The notes under the pieces: generated by a model
The model's database searches: none
Told to the model about the DNA's origin: nothing
Seen by the model: the letters and a program-made list of their open reading frames with translations, nothing else
Assembly (NCBI GenBank): GCA_041494245.1
Contig: JBGQAK010000007.1
Span: 62,001-126,000, forward strand
Direction of reading: 5' to 3'
Origin: RBG-13-68-16 sp041494245
GTDB taxonomy: Bacteria > Acidobacteriota > Thermoanaerobaculia > Thermoanaerobaculales > Thermoanaerobaculaceae
DNA: 64,000 nt
Made by a program: the position numbers and the translations under genes
Shown here: in pieces, positions 7,918-16,959 of the stretch
Layout of the letters: each line of letters starts with the position of its first letter
Position numbering within the stretch: position 1 is the stretch's first letter

Positions 7918-9249
7918 TCAATCGCTGCCGAGGTCGTCGGCCTTGATCGCCTTCGACGCCACGTCCTCGAGCATCTTCGTGGTGACCGACTTCGGGCGCT
8001 CGATCGCGTAGCCGAGGGCGCGGTCCCACGTGGTGTTGGCGAGCACGCCGATCGCCCGGCCGACCCCGAACAGCACCGTGTAGAAGTCCCACTCCTTGAG
8101 GCCGTAGTACCACTGGATCACGCCGGACTGCGCGTCCACGTTCGGCCACGGGTTCTTGGTCTTGCCGTGCTCGGTGAGAACGCCCGGCGCCACCTTGTAG
8201 ATCATGTTGACGAGCTTGAACAGCGGGTCGTTCGGGAGGTGCTTCTGGCAGAACTCCATCTGCGCGATGTAGCGCGGGTCGGTCTTGCGCAGCACCGCGT
8301 GGCCGTACCCCGGGATCACTTGGCCGGCCTTGAGCGTGTCCCAAAGCGCCTGCTTCACGTTCTCCTCTGTCGGCTCCTTGCCGCCGAGCTTCTCCTGGAA
8401 CTTCATGATCCAGCGCAGCACCTCCTGGTTGGCCAGGCCGTGGAGCGGGCCGGCGAGGCCGTTGATGCCGGCAGACAGCGAGTAGAAGACATCCGAGAGC
8501 GCCGACGCGACGAGGTGGGTGGTGTGCGCCGAGACGTTACCGGATTCGTGGTCGGAGTGCAGAATGAAGTACATCCTCGCCACGTCGTCGTACGGCTTGG
8601 GGAAGCCCATCTGGTGGGCGAAGTTGCCCCCGAAGTCGAGATTCGGGTCGGCCGTGATCTGCTTGTCGTTCTTGTACTTCAGGCGGTAGATCATCGCGGC
8701 GACCGAGGGCAGCTTGGCGAGAAGGTTGGTGGAGTCTTCGTACGTCGGGTCCCAGTACTCGTCCTTCTTCATCCCCTCGTTGTAGCGCTTGACGAAGAGC
8801 GACTCCCGCTGCATTGAAAGGATCGCGGCGGAGAACATCGTCATCGGGTGCGTGTCGGGGGCCATGGCGCGCAGCATGTTCCCGACGTACGCAGGAACGG
8901 CGCGGCGGGCCTGGAAGTCCGCCACCACCTCGAGCGTCTGCTCCTTGGTCGGCACCTCGCCGGTGAGGAGGAACCACCAGAACGCCTCGACGTACGGGTA
9001 GCCCGAGCCAGGCACCTTCGGCAGGGCCGCGAACGTCTCGGGGATGGTCTTGCCGCGGAAGCGGATCCCCTCGAACGGGTCGAGGTAGGAGATGTCGGTC
9101 ACCAGCATGCGGACACCGCGGGCGCCGCCGATGGCCTGAGCAACCGTCACCTCGCCGATCTTCAGATCCCCGTGTTCCTTCACCAGCTTCTGCGTGCGCG
9201 GACGGTGCTCCTGGATTTTCGCCAGCAGGGTTTCCTTGAGTTTCGCCAT
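7918..9249 (-). CDS. gltA: Citrate synthase, mitochondrial type
   Basis: Condenses acetyl-CoA and oxaloacetate at the entry to the TCA cycle. The 443 residues resemble the eukaryotic dimeric enzyme far more than the usual hexameric bacterial one: HSDHESGNVSAHTTHLV, PGYGHAVLRKTDPR, KNPWPNVDAQSG and the C-terminal RALGYAIERPKS. The three catalytic residues are in place (His in SDHESGNVSAH, His in GYGHAV, Asp in NVDAQSG). ATG 9249 (MAKLKETL) follows GGGGGAG at 3-4 bases; the frame is open further upstream but without a comparable start. The eukaryote-like type is known from Geobacteraceae. The gene stands alone between iorB and a rhomboid gene. Confidence 0.95.
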   Translation of the reverse strand: MAKLKETLLAKIQEHRPRTQKLVKEHGDLKIGEVTVAQAIGGARGVRMLVTDISYLDPFEGIRFRGKTIPETFAALPKVPGSGYPYVEAFWWFLLTGEVPTKEQTLEVVADFQARRAVPAYVGNMLRAMAPDTHPMTMFSAAILSMQRESLFVKRYNEGMKKDEYWDPTYEDSTNLLAKLPSVAAMIYRLKYKNDKQITADPNLDFGGNFAHQMGFPKPYDDVARMYFILHSDHESGNVSAHTTHLVASALSDVFYSLSAGINGLAGPLHGLANQEVLRWIMKFQEKLGGKEPTEENVKQALWDTLKAGQVIPGYGHAVLRKTDPRYIAQMEFCQKHLPNDPLFKLVNMIYKVAPGVLTEHGKTKNPWPNVDAQSGVIQWYYGLKEWDFYTVLFGVGRAIGVLANTTWDRALGYAIERPKSVTTKMLEDVASKAIKADDLGSD

Positions 9250-9312
9250 ATCTCCCCCTTCCCCTTTCGTGGCCTTTCCGGCCAGACCTTGGGCGCGTGA
9301 CACAGCCCGCAC

Positions 9313-9342
9313 ATCCTACCCGATTGCGCAACAGAACTGCAA
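9313..9342 (-). promoter_or_regulatory. Promoter of gltA
   Basis: TTGCAG (9342-9337), 18-base spacer, TAGGAT (9318-9313). The leader of about 55 bases contains a small GGCC-GGAAA-GGCC hairpin and a GGGGGAG site before the ATG. The -35 element matches consensus at only 3 of 6 bases and touches the 3' end of the upstream rhomboid gene. Confidence 0.4.
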
Positions 9343-9343
9343 C

Positions 9344-11395
9344 TCAGCAGGACGGCACTAGCACCTCGCGCTCGTAATCGGCAACGGTGGTGAAGGTGGG
9401 GATCTTCTCGGTGGGCACCAGCAGCGTGGGAGGCAGCGTCCGGGCCCGCGCGCCCTCGGCAATGATCCGCACCATCTCGCGGAACGCCGCCAGGGGCGCA
9501 AGGTCAGTCCTGCCAAGCAGGTGGCGCGGGTCGAGGTGCGTCGACTCCAGCCGCTCAACCCGGCGGGTGCCGCCCAGGGCTCGGCGCAGGATCAGGTCCA
9601 GCACCAGGTACGGGCGCTCGCCGCCGGTACCTGTGATGCCGGCGACCGCGACCTTCTCGACCTCGTCGAACGGCAGCAGCTCCGGGCCTCCCTGGGCGCC
9701 GCGCAGCATGAGGCCCTCCTCCTGCAGGCTCTCAATAGTGCACTGCTCGATCTCCAGCGGCGCCGGCTCCCCGATAGCCAGCGGTCCCTGTGCCGCCGGC
9801 GCCTCATCGACCGGAGGCAGCGGGAACACGTCCTCGAGCAGAGCCGTGGCAACGGGCTGATCGAGCGGCGCGCTTGGCACCGTCGGCACTCGCGGCGGGA
9901 TCGCAACCGGGTTCGGCGCCACGGCCACGGCGGCCGGCGCGGGCGCCTTCCGCTCCATCGAAGCGTTCACCGGGGGAGGCTCCACCGGCGCAGCCGGAGG
10001 TGCCTGCGCCATCGCGTGGAACTCCGCGGGAGGCGGCGCGGCGGCGCGTTGCGGCGCGGACGCGCCGAGCGCCGTGAGGTGGCGCGCCGCCTTCTCGCCG
10101 ATGACGCCGGCCGCCGGATCCTCGGCCAGGTTCTTGAGAACCTCGACCGCCGCCTCGCGGTTCTCCGGCTCCAGCGTCGCGGCCAGGCGCCAGCGCAGCG
10201 CCGGCGGTCCGCCCTGCTTGGCGTCCGCCACCATCTCGTGCCAGTGCTCGAACGCAAGGCTGAAGTCGCGACGCCTGAGGTCCTCGTCGATTACGGCCGC
10301 GACGTGCGCGACACCCTGGGCTGCAGTCCCGTCCTGGCAGTGGCTCTGCCAGATGGCGAGATGGGCGTCCGGGTGCCGCGGCTCGGCCGCCAGCACCTTC
10401 TGGAACGCCTTCCGTGCCGCCACCGTGTCGCCTTTGGCCATCAGGTCGAGGCCCTCCTCGAGCGCCGGGTGCTGTTTGACCGAGATCTGCCCTTCGATCT
10501 TCGGCGCGATGAAGCGCTCTTCGACCCCCAGTTGCTTGATCACGAACGCGAACAGGAACCCGAAGACGAACCCGCCCACGTGGGCCCGGTAGGCGACACC
10601 CGACTCGGCGGTGAGGCCGGCGAAGAACAGCTGCTGGGCGAGCCAGAGCGGCAGCACGATCCAGGCCGGCAGCTCCACGGTACCGCTGCGGATGAGAAAG
10701 AAAAAGTAGAAGTAGAAGAACCGGATCTTCCTGGTGGCGAAACGCACGAGGAACGCACCCATGATCCCCGCGATCGCCCCCGAGGCGCCGATGAGCGGCG
10801 CCTGGGAGTGCGGGAAGCTCACCAGGTGCGCGAGGTTGGCCACCGCACCCGAGGCCAGGTAGAGGACGAGGAAGAGGGGGCGTCCGAACGCGTCCTCGAT
10901 GAAGGGTCCCGAGAGGTAGAAGAAGAGCAGGTTCCCCAGCAGGTGCAGGAATCCGGCGTGCACGAAGAGGCTGGTCAGCCAGGTCACCGCCCGCGGATTT
11001 GCAGGTACGAGCCCCCAGACCATAAGGGGGTGTTCCGCCAGTGCCGCACGGTAGCCGTTCACGAGCTGGTCGAGCTGCTGCCGCGCCTTCTCCACCTCCC
11101 TCTCGTCATCCGGGGCGCGGCCGGTCATGCTCCTCACGCTCTCGGTGAGCAGGTTGAGCTTCTCGCGCTGCGCATCGGAGATCCCGCCCGGCATCAGCCC
11201 CTTGGGGAAAGGCAGGTAGGGATGTCGGGACCAGAACTCCATCGTCTCGGCGCGCTGCTTGGCGAGCGCCTCCTCGGCGCTGTGGACCTGGGGGGCCAGC
11301 GCGACGAACGCCAGGAGGTTGAGGCCGATGATGGTGAAGCTCACCCACGGTAAGCGCCGTACCGTGTCCTGGTCGAGCCCGATCGGGATGAGCAC
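9344..11395 (-). CDS. Rhomboid-family intramembrane protease with long C-terminal extension
   Basis: A 683-residue membrane protein. The rhomboid core is in the first 300 residues: a first helix at about 15-35, a long soluble loop rich in charged residues (40-120), VHAGFLHLLGNLLFFY, the catalytic Ser205 in GASGAIAG and His272 in YRAHVGGFVFG. Beyond this come a TPR-like helical region (about 305-430, with DTVAARKAFQKVLAAEPRHPDAH), a Pro/Ala-rich linker (445-540) and a C-terminal domain (about 545-680) ending ...VLVPSC. Start is GTG at 11395 with AAGGA 8 bases upstream; a TATCAT -10 lies at 11425-11420. Serine protease activity is predicted from the Ser-His dyad; substrate unknown. Confidence 0.88.
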   Translation of the reverse strand: MLIPIGLDQDTVRRLPWVSFTIIGLNLLAFVALAPQVHSAEEALAKQRAETMEFWSRHPYLPFPKGLMPGGISDAQREKLNLLTESVRSMTGRAPDDEREVEKARQQLDQLVNGYRAALAEHPLMVWGLVPANPRAVTWLTSLFVHAGFLHLLGNLLFFYLSGPFIEDAFGRPLFLVLYLASGAVANLAHLVSFPHSQAPLIGASGAIAGIMGAFLVRFATRKIRFFYFYFFFLIRSGTVELPAWIVLPLWLAQQLFFAGLTAESGVAYRAHVGGFVFGFLFAFVIKQLGVEERFIAPKIEGQISVKQHPALEEGLDLMAKGDTVAARKAFQKVLAAEPRHPDAHLAIWQSHCQDGTAAQGVAHVAAVIDEDLRRRDFSLAFEHWHEMVADAKQGGPPALRWRLAATLEPENREAAVEVLKNLAEDPAAGVIGEKAARHLTALGASAPQRAAAPPPAEFHAMAQAPPAAPVEPPPVNASMERKAPAPAAVAVAPNPVAIPPRVPTVPSAPLDQPVATALLEDVFPLPPVDEAPAAQGPLAIGEPAPLEIEQCTIESLQEEGLMLRGAQGGPELLPFDEVEKVAVAGITGTGGERPYLVLDLILRRALGGTRRVERLESTHLDPRHLLGRTDLAPLAAFREMVRIIAEGARARTLPPTLLVPTEKIPTFTTVADYEREVLVPSC

Positions 11396-11497
11396 GCCGA
11401 CAATCCTTTTCCTGACACCATGATACGATGCGTGGTCTCAGTCCGAAAACTCGCGCCGTGTAAACGAGGGCTTGCCAAGAAGCCGCGCAGCTACCCG

Positions 11498-12907
11498 CTA
11501 CCGGTCCTCCGCCAAGGCCATGCGGGCGAGGTCCAGGATCTTTGCGAGCTCGTCCTCGGGCAGAACCTTGAGACGGCGGGCAGTGTCCATGACGGTCTCG
11601 CCGGCGTTCTCAGCCGCCTTCGCGACCTCCGCCGCTCGCTCGTACCCGATGCGCGCCGCGAGGGCGGTCGCGAGGGCAGGGCTGGCGGCGGCGAGCCGCC
11701 GCGCTCGTTCCGCGTTGACCCGCATTCCGGAGAGGCAGCGCGAGGCCAGCACGTCGCAGGCCCCGGCCAGCAGGCGCGCCATGGTGTCAAGGTTCCAGGC
11801 GAGCAGCGGGTTGGCGTGGGAGAGGTCGAGCTGGTGCAGCGCGGCGCTGGCACGGCACGCCGCGGCCAGACCCTCGACCTCCAGCGCCACCTGCGCGACC
11901 GCCTCTGCGATCACCGGGTTGACCTTTCCGGGCATGATGGACGAGCCGGGTTGCACGGCGGGAAGCTCCAGCTCGCCCAGACCTCCGAACGGCCCCGAGG
12001 CACGCAGCCGCAGGTCGTTCGCGAGTGCGAACAGCACGCGCCCGAGCCCGGCGAGCGCGTCCGCAAACGCGATCGGGTCGTCCTGGGCGGCGATCCCCGC
12101 GGCCGGGTTGCCCTGGAGCGTCAACGCGAGCTTCGTGGAGCCGGCCAGCAGTTCGATCGCGCGCGCCACGGCCGCACGGTCGGCACCGATGCCGGTCCCC
12201 ACGGCCGTGCCACCCAACGGCAGCACCAGAAGCGCGTCCGCAGCAGAGCCGGCGCGCACCAGGGCGGCCTCCAGCCGGTCGGCCCACGCCCCGAACACCC
12301 GCCCGTAGGTGGTGGGGACCGCGTCCATGAGGTGCGTCCGGCCCAGGGTCACCGTTTTGCGGTGCTGCTTCTCGAGCCGGCGAAGCTCGGCCACGACCTT
12401 CTCCGCGGAGGGCCGCACCCGCTCGCGCCAGGCCAGCGCCGAGGCGAGACGCAGCGCGGCAGGGACCACGTCGTTGGAGGACTGCCCGAGGTTGACGTGG
12501 TCGTTGGGGTGGACGGGGTTGTGGGAGGCCGGGTCGCCCCCGAGGGCGCGGTTGGCAAGGTGCGCCAACACCTCGTTCATGTTCATGTTGGTGGAGGTCC
12601 CCGAGCCGGTCTGGAAGACGTCCACGGGGAAGTGCGAGAGGTGCGCACCCGAGGCGACCTCGTCTGCCGCCGACGCGATCGCATCCGCACAATCGCCCCG
12701 CACCAGCCCTCGTTCGCCGTTGGCGCGGGCAAACGCGGCCTTGATCCGGGCCAGCGCCGCGAGGAAGCCCGCCGGAAGCGTCCACCCGCTTATCGGGAAG
12801 TTGGCCACGGCCCGTGCGGTCTGCGCCCCGTACAGCACTCCTGCCGGGACTGCCATCGCGCCCAGCGTGTCCTTCTCGGGACGGGTCTTGCCTGATGAGC
12901 GTGTCAT
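11498..12907 (-). CDS. fumC: Class II fumarate hydratase
   Basis: Interconverts fumarate and malate in the TCA cycle as a cofactor-free tetramer. The 469-residue product has the superfamily signature GSSIMPGKVNPV, TGSGTSTNMNMNEV, HPNDHVNLGQSSNDVVP and GRTHLMDAVP. These favour fumarase over aspartase, though the HPND loop and substrate should be confirmed biochemically. ATG 12907 has GGAGG 8 bases upstream; an in-frame GTG at 12916 lacks such a site. It lies between a rhomboid gene and terC and is close to citrate synthase, but they are not one overlapping operon. Confidence 0.92.
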   Translation of the reverse strand: MTRSSGKTRPEKDTLGAMAVPAGVLYGAQTARAVANFPISGWTLPAGFLAALARIKAAFARANGERGLVRGDCADAIASAADEVASGAHLSHFPVDVFQTGSGTSTNMNMNEVLAHLANRALGGDPASHNPVHPNDHVNLGQSSNDVVPAALRLASALAWRERVRPSAEKVVAELRRLEKQHRKTVTLGRTHLMDAVPTTYGRVFGAWADRLEAALVRAGSAADALLVLPLGGTAVGTGIGADRAAVARAIELLAGSTKLALTLQGNPAAGIAAQDDPIAFADALAGLGRVLFALANDLRLRASGPFGGLGELELPAVQPGSSIMPGKVNPVIAEAVAQVALEVEGLAAACRASAALHQLDLSHANPLLAWNLDTMARLLAGACDVLASRCLSGMRVNAERARRLAAASPALATALAARIGYERAAEVAKAAENAGETVMDTARRLKVLPEDELAKILDLARMALAEDR

Positions 12908-12977
12908 GGCTCTCACCTCCCCTTCTGCAAACGCCGGCGCGTTGGGCTTCCCTTCCGAAACGTCGGCGCGCGGCTTT

Positions 12978-13910
12978 CTAGTTCCGGTGCCTGGTTCTGC
13001 CTGCTTTCGCTTCGGGGATCAGCAGCGAGCCTGCGGTGGCGAACCCGAGGATGGCAGCGACGACCGCGAGCGAGGCCTCGGTGGGGATCTCCATCACGTC
13101 GGCAAGGAGCATCTTGACGCCGACCAGCACCAGGATCACGGCCAGGGCCGGGCGCAAGAAGCGCAGCGACCGCAGCGCCCCGGCCAGCACGAAGTAGAGC
13201 GCGCGCAGACCGAGGATCGCGAAGATGTTCGAGGTGTACACGACGAAGGGATCGCGGCTGACCGCCAGGACGGCCGGAACCGAGTCCACCGCGAACATCA
13301 CGTCGGTGCTCTCGATGGCCAGAAGGACGAGGAACAGCGGCGTGAACCGCTTGCCGGCGTCGGTCCTCACCGTGAAATGCTCGCCGTGGTAGCTCTTCAC
13401 GATCGGGAACACGCGGCTCGCCCAGCGCACGATGAGGTTCCGCTCGGGGTGCACCTCCTCGCCGCCCCCCAGGCCGAGCTTGGCCCCGGTTGCGACCAGG
13501 ACGATCCCCAGGATGTACATCACCCAGTGGAAGCGCGAGATCAGGGCGACGCCTGCAAAGATGAAGACGCCGCGGAAGACGATAGCCCCCAGGATCCCCC
13601 AGAACAGCACGCGGTGCTGGTGCTCGGCCGCCACCCCGAAGTAAGTGAAAAGCGCAAGGAAAACGAACAGGTTGTCGACCGAGAGGGATTCCTCGATGAG
13701 GTAGGCGGTGAGGTATGAAAGCGCTGCGTCGTGTCCGCGCGCCAGACCAACGACCAGCGAGAACCCCAGTCCCAGGCCCACGTAGACGGCGCTCCAGGCG
13801 AGCGCCCTCCTGGTGCTCTCGTGCCTGGAATGACGGTGGAACACCGCGAGGTCGAGTGACAGCAGGACCACGACCACTGCGGCAAAAACCAGCCACCACC
13901 AGTAGGTCAC
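12978..13910 (-). CDS. TerC-family integral membrane protein (probable metal exporter)
   Basis: A 310-residue polytopic protein. TerC hallmarks are YLIEESLSVDNLFVFLALFTYFGV near residue 75 and LLAIESTDVMFAVDSVPAVLAVSRDPFVVYTSN near residue 200; the acidic residues in these helices are thought to bind metal. The Alx/MntX branch of TerC exports manganese, others were linked to tellurite resistance. About nine hydrophobic segments are visible, with a soluble His/Arg-rich loop between. GTG 13910 has AGGAGG 7 bases upstream. No yybP-ykoY manganese riboswitch can fit in the 58-base gap to the next gene. Confidence 0.88.
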   Translation of the reverse strand: MTYWWWLVFAAVVVVLLSLDLAVFHRHSRHESTRRALAWSAVYVGLGLGFSLVVGLARGHDAALSYLTAYLIEESLSVDNLFVFLALFTYFGVAAEHQHRVLFWGILGAIVFRGVFIFAGVALISRFHWVMYILGIVLVATGAKLGLGGGEEVHPERNLIVRWASRVFPIVKSYHGEHFTVRTDAGKRFTPLFLVLLAIESTDVMFAVDSVPAVLAVSRDPFVVYTSNIFAILGLRALYFVLAGALRSLRFLRPALAVILVLVGVKMLLADVMEIPTEASLAVVAAILGFATAGSLLIPEAKAGRTRHRN

Positions 13911-13968
13911 CGGCAGGCCTCCTCCATCGTGATGCTATCGGCCCAAACGCGGCGCGATGATCCCACGC

Positions 13969-16653
13969 TCAGTACGCCGGGCCGAAGAACACCGCGTTGG
14001 CCAGCAGCAGCATGCTGGCACGGGTGAACCCACGCGCCGCCGGGTCGTCAGCGAAAGCCACCACCTTGCCCCGCTTGTAGGGCTGCAACATGAGGTATGC
14101 CTTGCGAGGGAGCTGCTCGCGGGAGACAGCCAGCAGGAACCCGGATTGGACCAGCTTGTCGGGCGCGGCGAAAATGCCCACGTTGGTCCCCTTGTCGAGC
14201 TTCAGCGGGGCGAAGACGCGCCGTGAGTTAATCAGCACGTCCACGCCGCCCTCCGGGAAGCCGGCGGCGAGGCAGCTCTCGGCGTCGAGCTCCACGCGCA
14301 GGATGGCGCCCGGCACGGCTGGCGGATCCTCCTCGCTCGGCTTGATCGCGTTGTCGTAGTCGAACGCCCGCTCCGCGGGGGGCTTCCCCTCGGCGGGGCC
14401 GGCGGGCTTGCCCTTCTCGGCCGGCAGTTCCGAGCCCAACCGGTTCTCCAGCTTGGAGCCGAGCAGGCCGACCTTTTCCCCGGTCAGCACGGCCGCCCCT
14501 CCTCCCACGCCAATCAGCACGCCGCCCTCACCCACCCAGGCGGTCAGACGCTTGACGCCCTCCTCGCCCAGCACCGCCGCGTACGATCCGGCCCGCTCCC
14601 ACGAGTCAGGCAGGATGATCACGTCGAAGCGCGAGAGCTCTGCGTGCGCCAGCGTCGAAGTCCCGACGACGCTCACCGGGTAGCCGAAGTACATCTCAAG
14701 GGCGTACCAGAGATCCCCCGTGCTGAACGGGGCGGTCGGCACGTCCCAGGCGATTGCGACGCGCGGCGGCTTCAGCGGGAAGACGTTGGTCGAGCCGAGA
14801 TCGATCCCGCGATCCGCATAGCCCGTGTCGGTGCCCACGAAGCTGGCACCTGTCACGCGTGCGACGTCGACGAGGCGCTCCAGAAGGCCATCGGTGTTGC
14901 CGGCGCGACGTATGACCACCGTGCCGCGCCCGTACTGCCGTCCTTTGAGCGTGAAAGGCTTGGCGGCCACCGATACCTTCACGCCCTGCTGGAGCAGCCG
15001 CGCCAGCGCCCGGGCCGAGGCCCCGCCTTCCCACGGGAGCAGGAACGCGACCTTGCCGTCGCCGGTGACGGAGCCCGCGGGCAGGCTTCCCGCTCTTACG
15101 GGCTCCATGGCGAGACCGCGCGGCAGGGCCTGCAGGGGCTTTGCCGGGACGTTCCAGAGGAGCGGAAGAGACCACGCCGTGATGTCGTAGATCTCGTCGG
15201 GCAGGCGCTTGGCGTCCCGGCGCTCCTGCTCCTTCTCGAACGCCGGCCCCATGGAGGCACCGCGCTCCAGGAGCGTGCGCGCCAGGCGGCCCAGAGGTTG
15301 ATCGAGCGGCACGATGAAGCTGCCCGTCGCGATCCCTTCCCGGCCCTCGGTCACGTGGAACGCCTCGACGCCCTGGCAAGCCATGTGCTCGGCAAGCTCG
15401 CCGGCCGTCGCGCTGTCCTTTCCGTCGCCGAGGACGTAGGCGCGCACCGAGCCCTTTTGTCCGTCCGTGACGGCCGCCTGACGGAAGCTGTACCAGGCAT
15501 GGAGGAAACGGGCCCGGTTCTCGGCCGTGGTCAGCGAGGTGGTGAAGGCCGCCAGGAGGTGGTGCTGGACGGTCTCCGCATAGGTGAGAAGGGAGCCGTC
15601 CCGCAGCGCGACCACGAGCCCCCGGCTCGATGCCTGCTCGAACGTCATGCCGATGGCGCCCGTGAAGGCGGGCCAGGCCTCGCCGTACCCGGGGTAGAAC
15701 TCGTCGAAAACCTCGCGTGTCCAGTAGCGGAAGCCGTGCGCATCGAACGCGGCCGCGTTGGCGCGCCCGAGAACGTCGAGCAAGCCGGTTTCCTCCCCCG
15801 AGAGCAAGGGGTGGCGAGGTTCGGCCGGCGGCGCGAAGAAGTAGCCCATCTCCGCGCCCATCTCGTGCAGGTCGGCGACGACGATCGGGTGGTAGCGCAG
15901 CATCGCGTTCACACGCCCCACGGTCTCCGGGTGGGTGAGCGCGATCCAATCACGGTTGAGGTCGAAAAGCTCGTGCGAGACGCGGCCACCCGGCCAGGGC
16001 TGGATGTGCTCGGCGCTCGACGGCTCGGGATCGGGCCGGACACCGCGCGCCCGCCGCGTCGAGCCCACGAAACGCGCCCGGCCGTCGGGGTTTTCCATCG
16101 GGTCGATGACGACGAACGTGTTGTCGAGGATCTGGGCGATCTCCGGCCCGCTACCCGCCGCCAGGTAGTAGGCGAGGGCAAGACCCGCGTCGCCTCCGGA
16201 GGCCTCGTCGCCGTGGACCGAGCACTGGATCCAAACCACGGCGGGCAGGTCGCGGATCGCCTCGTCGGCCTGCGAGGCGTTAACGAGGCGGGCGTCGCCC
16301 AGGCGCGCCAGCCGGTTCTGGACGTTGTCCCACCGGGCGATGTTCGCGGGTGAACTCACGACCAGCAGCACGAGCGGACGGCCTTCCAATGAGCGGCCGT
16401 ACTCCAGCAGACGGACGCGCGTCGGTACTCCTGCGGCGAGCGCCTGCGCGAACTTGAGAACCTGCCCAGGGTCGGTGATCTCCTCGCCCCACGCGAAACC
16501 CAGCGTCTTGTCGATCGTCGGCGCCGCAGCGTCAAACGTCGCCCGTGGAAGGACGCCAAAGAACTCGCCGGCGACGGCCACCGACGCAACGAGTGCGATC
16601 GCCAGACCGATCGCCAGCTTCCTGAAAGCCATCGTGCACCCCCGGTGCGACAT
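13969..16653 (-). CDS. Secreted M14-family zinc carboxypeptidase-like protein
   Basis: A roughly 894-residue exported peptidase. A signal peptide (KLAIGLAIALVASVAVAG) is followed by an M14 domain with zinc ligands His147 and Glu150 (SVHGDEASGG) and His263 (VADLHEMG). The C-terminal half (DVIILPDSWERAG, GGVLIGVGGGAAVL) is a class-I-glutaminase-like fold common in large M14 proteins of this type. Start is ambiguous: ATG 16653 lies 7 bases after TACAAT (leaderless), ATG 16662 lies 7 bases after GGGAGG, and ATG 16632 is closest to the signal peptide. I use 16653 by analogy with neighbours. Likely a periplasmic or extracellular peptidase for peptide scavenging; specificity unknown. Confidence 0.85.
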   Translation of the reverse strand: MSHRGCTMAFRKLAIGLAIALVASVAVAGEFFGVLPRATFDAAAPTIDKTLGFAWGEEITDPGQVLKFAQALAAGVPTRVRLLEYGRSLEGRPLVLLVVSSPANIARWDNVQNRLARLGDARLVNASQADEAIRDLPAVVWIQCSVHGDEASGGDAGLALAYYLAAGSGPEIAQILDNTFVVIDPMENPDGRARFVGSTRRARGVRPDPEPSSAEHIQPWPGGRVSHELFDLNRDWIALTHPETVGRVNAMLRYHPIVVADLHEMGAEMGYFFAPPAEPRHPLLSGEETGLLDVLGRANAAAFDAHGFRYWTREVFDEFYPGYGEAWPAFTGAIGMTFEQASSRGLVVALRDGSLLTYAETVQHHLLAAFTTSLTTAENRARFLHAWYSFRQAAVTDGQKGSVRAYVLGDGKDSATAGELAEHMACQGVEAFHVTEGREGIATGSFIVPLDQPLGRLARTLLERGASMGPAFEKEQERRDAKRLPDEIYDITAWSLPLLWNVPAKPLQALPRGLAMEPVRAGSLPAGSVTGDGKVAFLLPWEGGASARALARLLQQGVKVSVAAKPFTLKGRQYGRGTVVIRRAGNTDGLLERLVDVARVTGASFVGTDTGYADRGIDLGSTNVFPLKPPRVAIAWDVPTAPFSTGDLWYALEMYFGYPVSVVGTSTLAHAELSRFDVIILPDSWERAGSYAAVLGEEGVKRLTAWVGEGGVLIGVGGGAAVLTGEKVGLLGSKLENRLGSELPAEKGKPAGPAEGKPPAERAFDYDNAIKPSEEDPPAVPGAILRVELDAESCLAAGFPEGGVDVLINSRRVFAPLKLDKGTNVGIFAAPDKLVQSGFLLAVSREQLPRKAYLMLQPYKRGKVVAFADDPAARGFTRASMLLLANAVFFGPAY

Positions 16654-16660
16654 GTGCGCC

Positions 16661-16666
16661 ATTGTA
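16661..16666 (-). promoter_or_regulatory. -10 box of the M14 peptidase gene
   Basis: TACAAT, 7 bases before the ATG at 16653. It overlaps the alternative ATG at 16662, so the box and that start codon are mutually informative: if this is the promoter, 16662 cannot be translated from its transcript. Confidence 0.45.
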
Positions 16667-16779
16667 CGGCCTCCCTCTTCGGGGGGCCCGCGCTGGTGCG
16701 GCGGGTTGCGCCAACAAACACCGCCCTGCACCGACGGGGTGCGGGGACTGTCCGTGAGGACCGGATACCGGCTGGCAGT

Positions 16780-16953
16780 CTACGGCTTCTTCTTGCCGCC
16801 CATCATCTTGAGCATCGGATTGGACTCGTCGCCCTCTGCGCCGAGCAGGCTGGTCTCCTTGTAGTCCGAGGGATGCAAGGAGCGGATCGCCACTTCTCGA
16901 TGCGCGACCCGTTGCTCCTCCACGGTGTCGTTTCTGCCCTGTTCCTGGCGCAC
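16780..16953 (-). CDS. Small hypothetical protein downstream of the NifU-like gene
   Basis: A 57-residue ORF starting at GTG 16953, six bases after the NifU-like stop codon. It reads VRQEQGRND..., is strongly charged in the first half and ends with NPMLKMMGGKKKP. The positively charged tail with Met-rich helix is unlike the arginine/alanine/glycine-rich noise of shadow frames here, and the spacing suggests co-translation with the upstream gene. No Shine-Dalgarno site stands out; a second GTG eleven codons in is possible. I do not recognise the family. It could be an Fe-S-delivery accessory protein by position only. Confidence 0.5.
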   Translation of the reverse strand: MRQEQGRNDTVEEQRVAHREVAIRSLHPSDYKETSLLGAEGDESNPMLKMMGGKKKP

Positions 16954-16959
16954 CGGCTC

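Noticed and set aside
13911..13968. yybP-ykoY manganese riboswitch for the TerC-type gene
   Set aside because: Only 58 bases separate it from the next gene, too short for the riboswitch, and none of its conserved loops are present.
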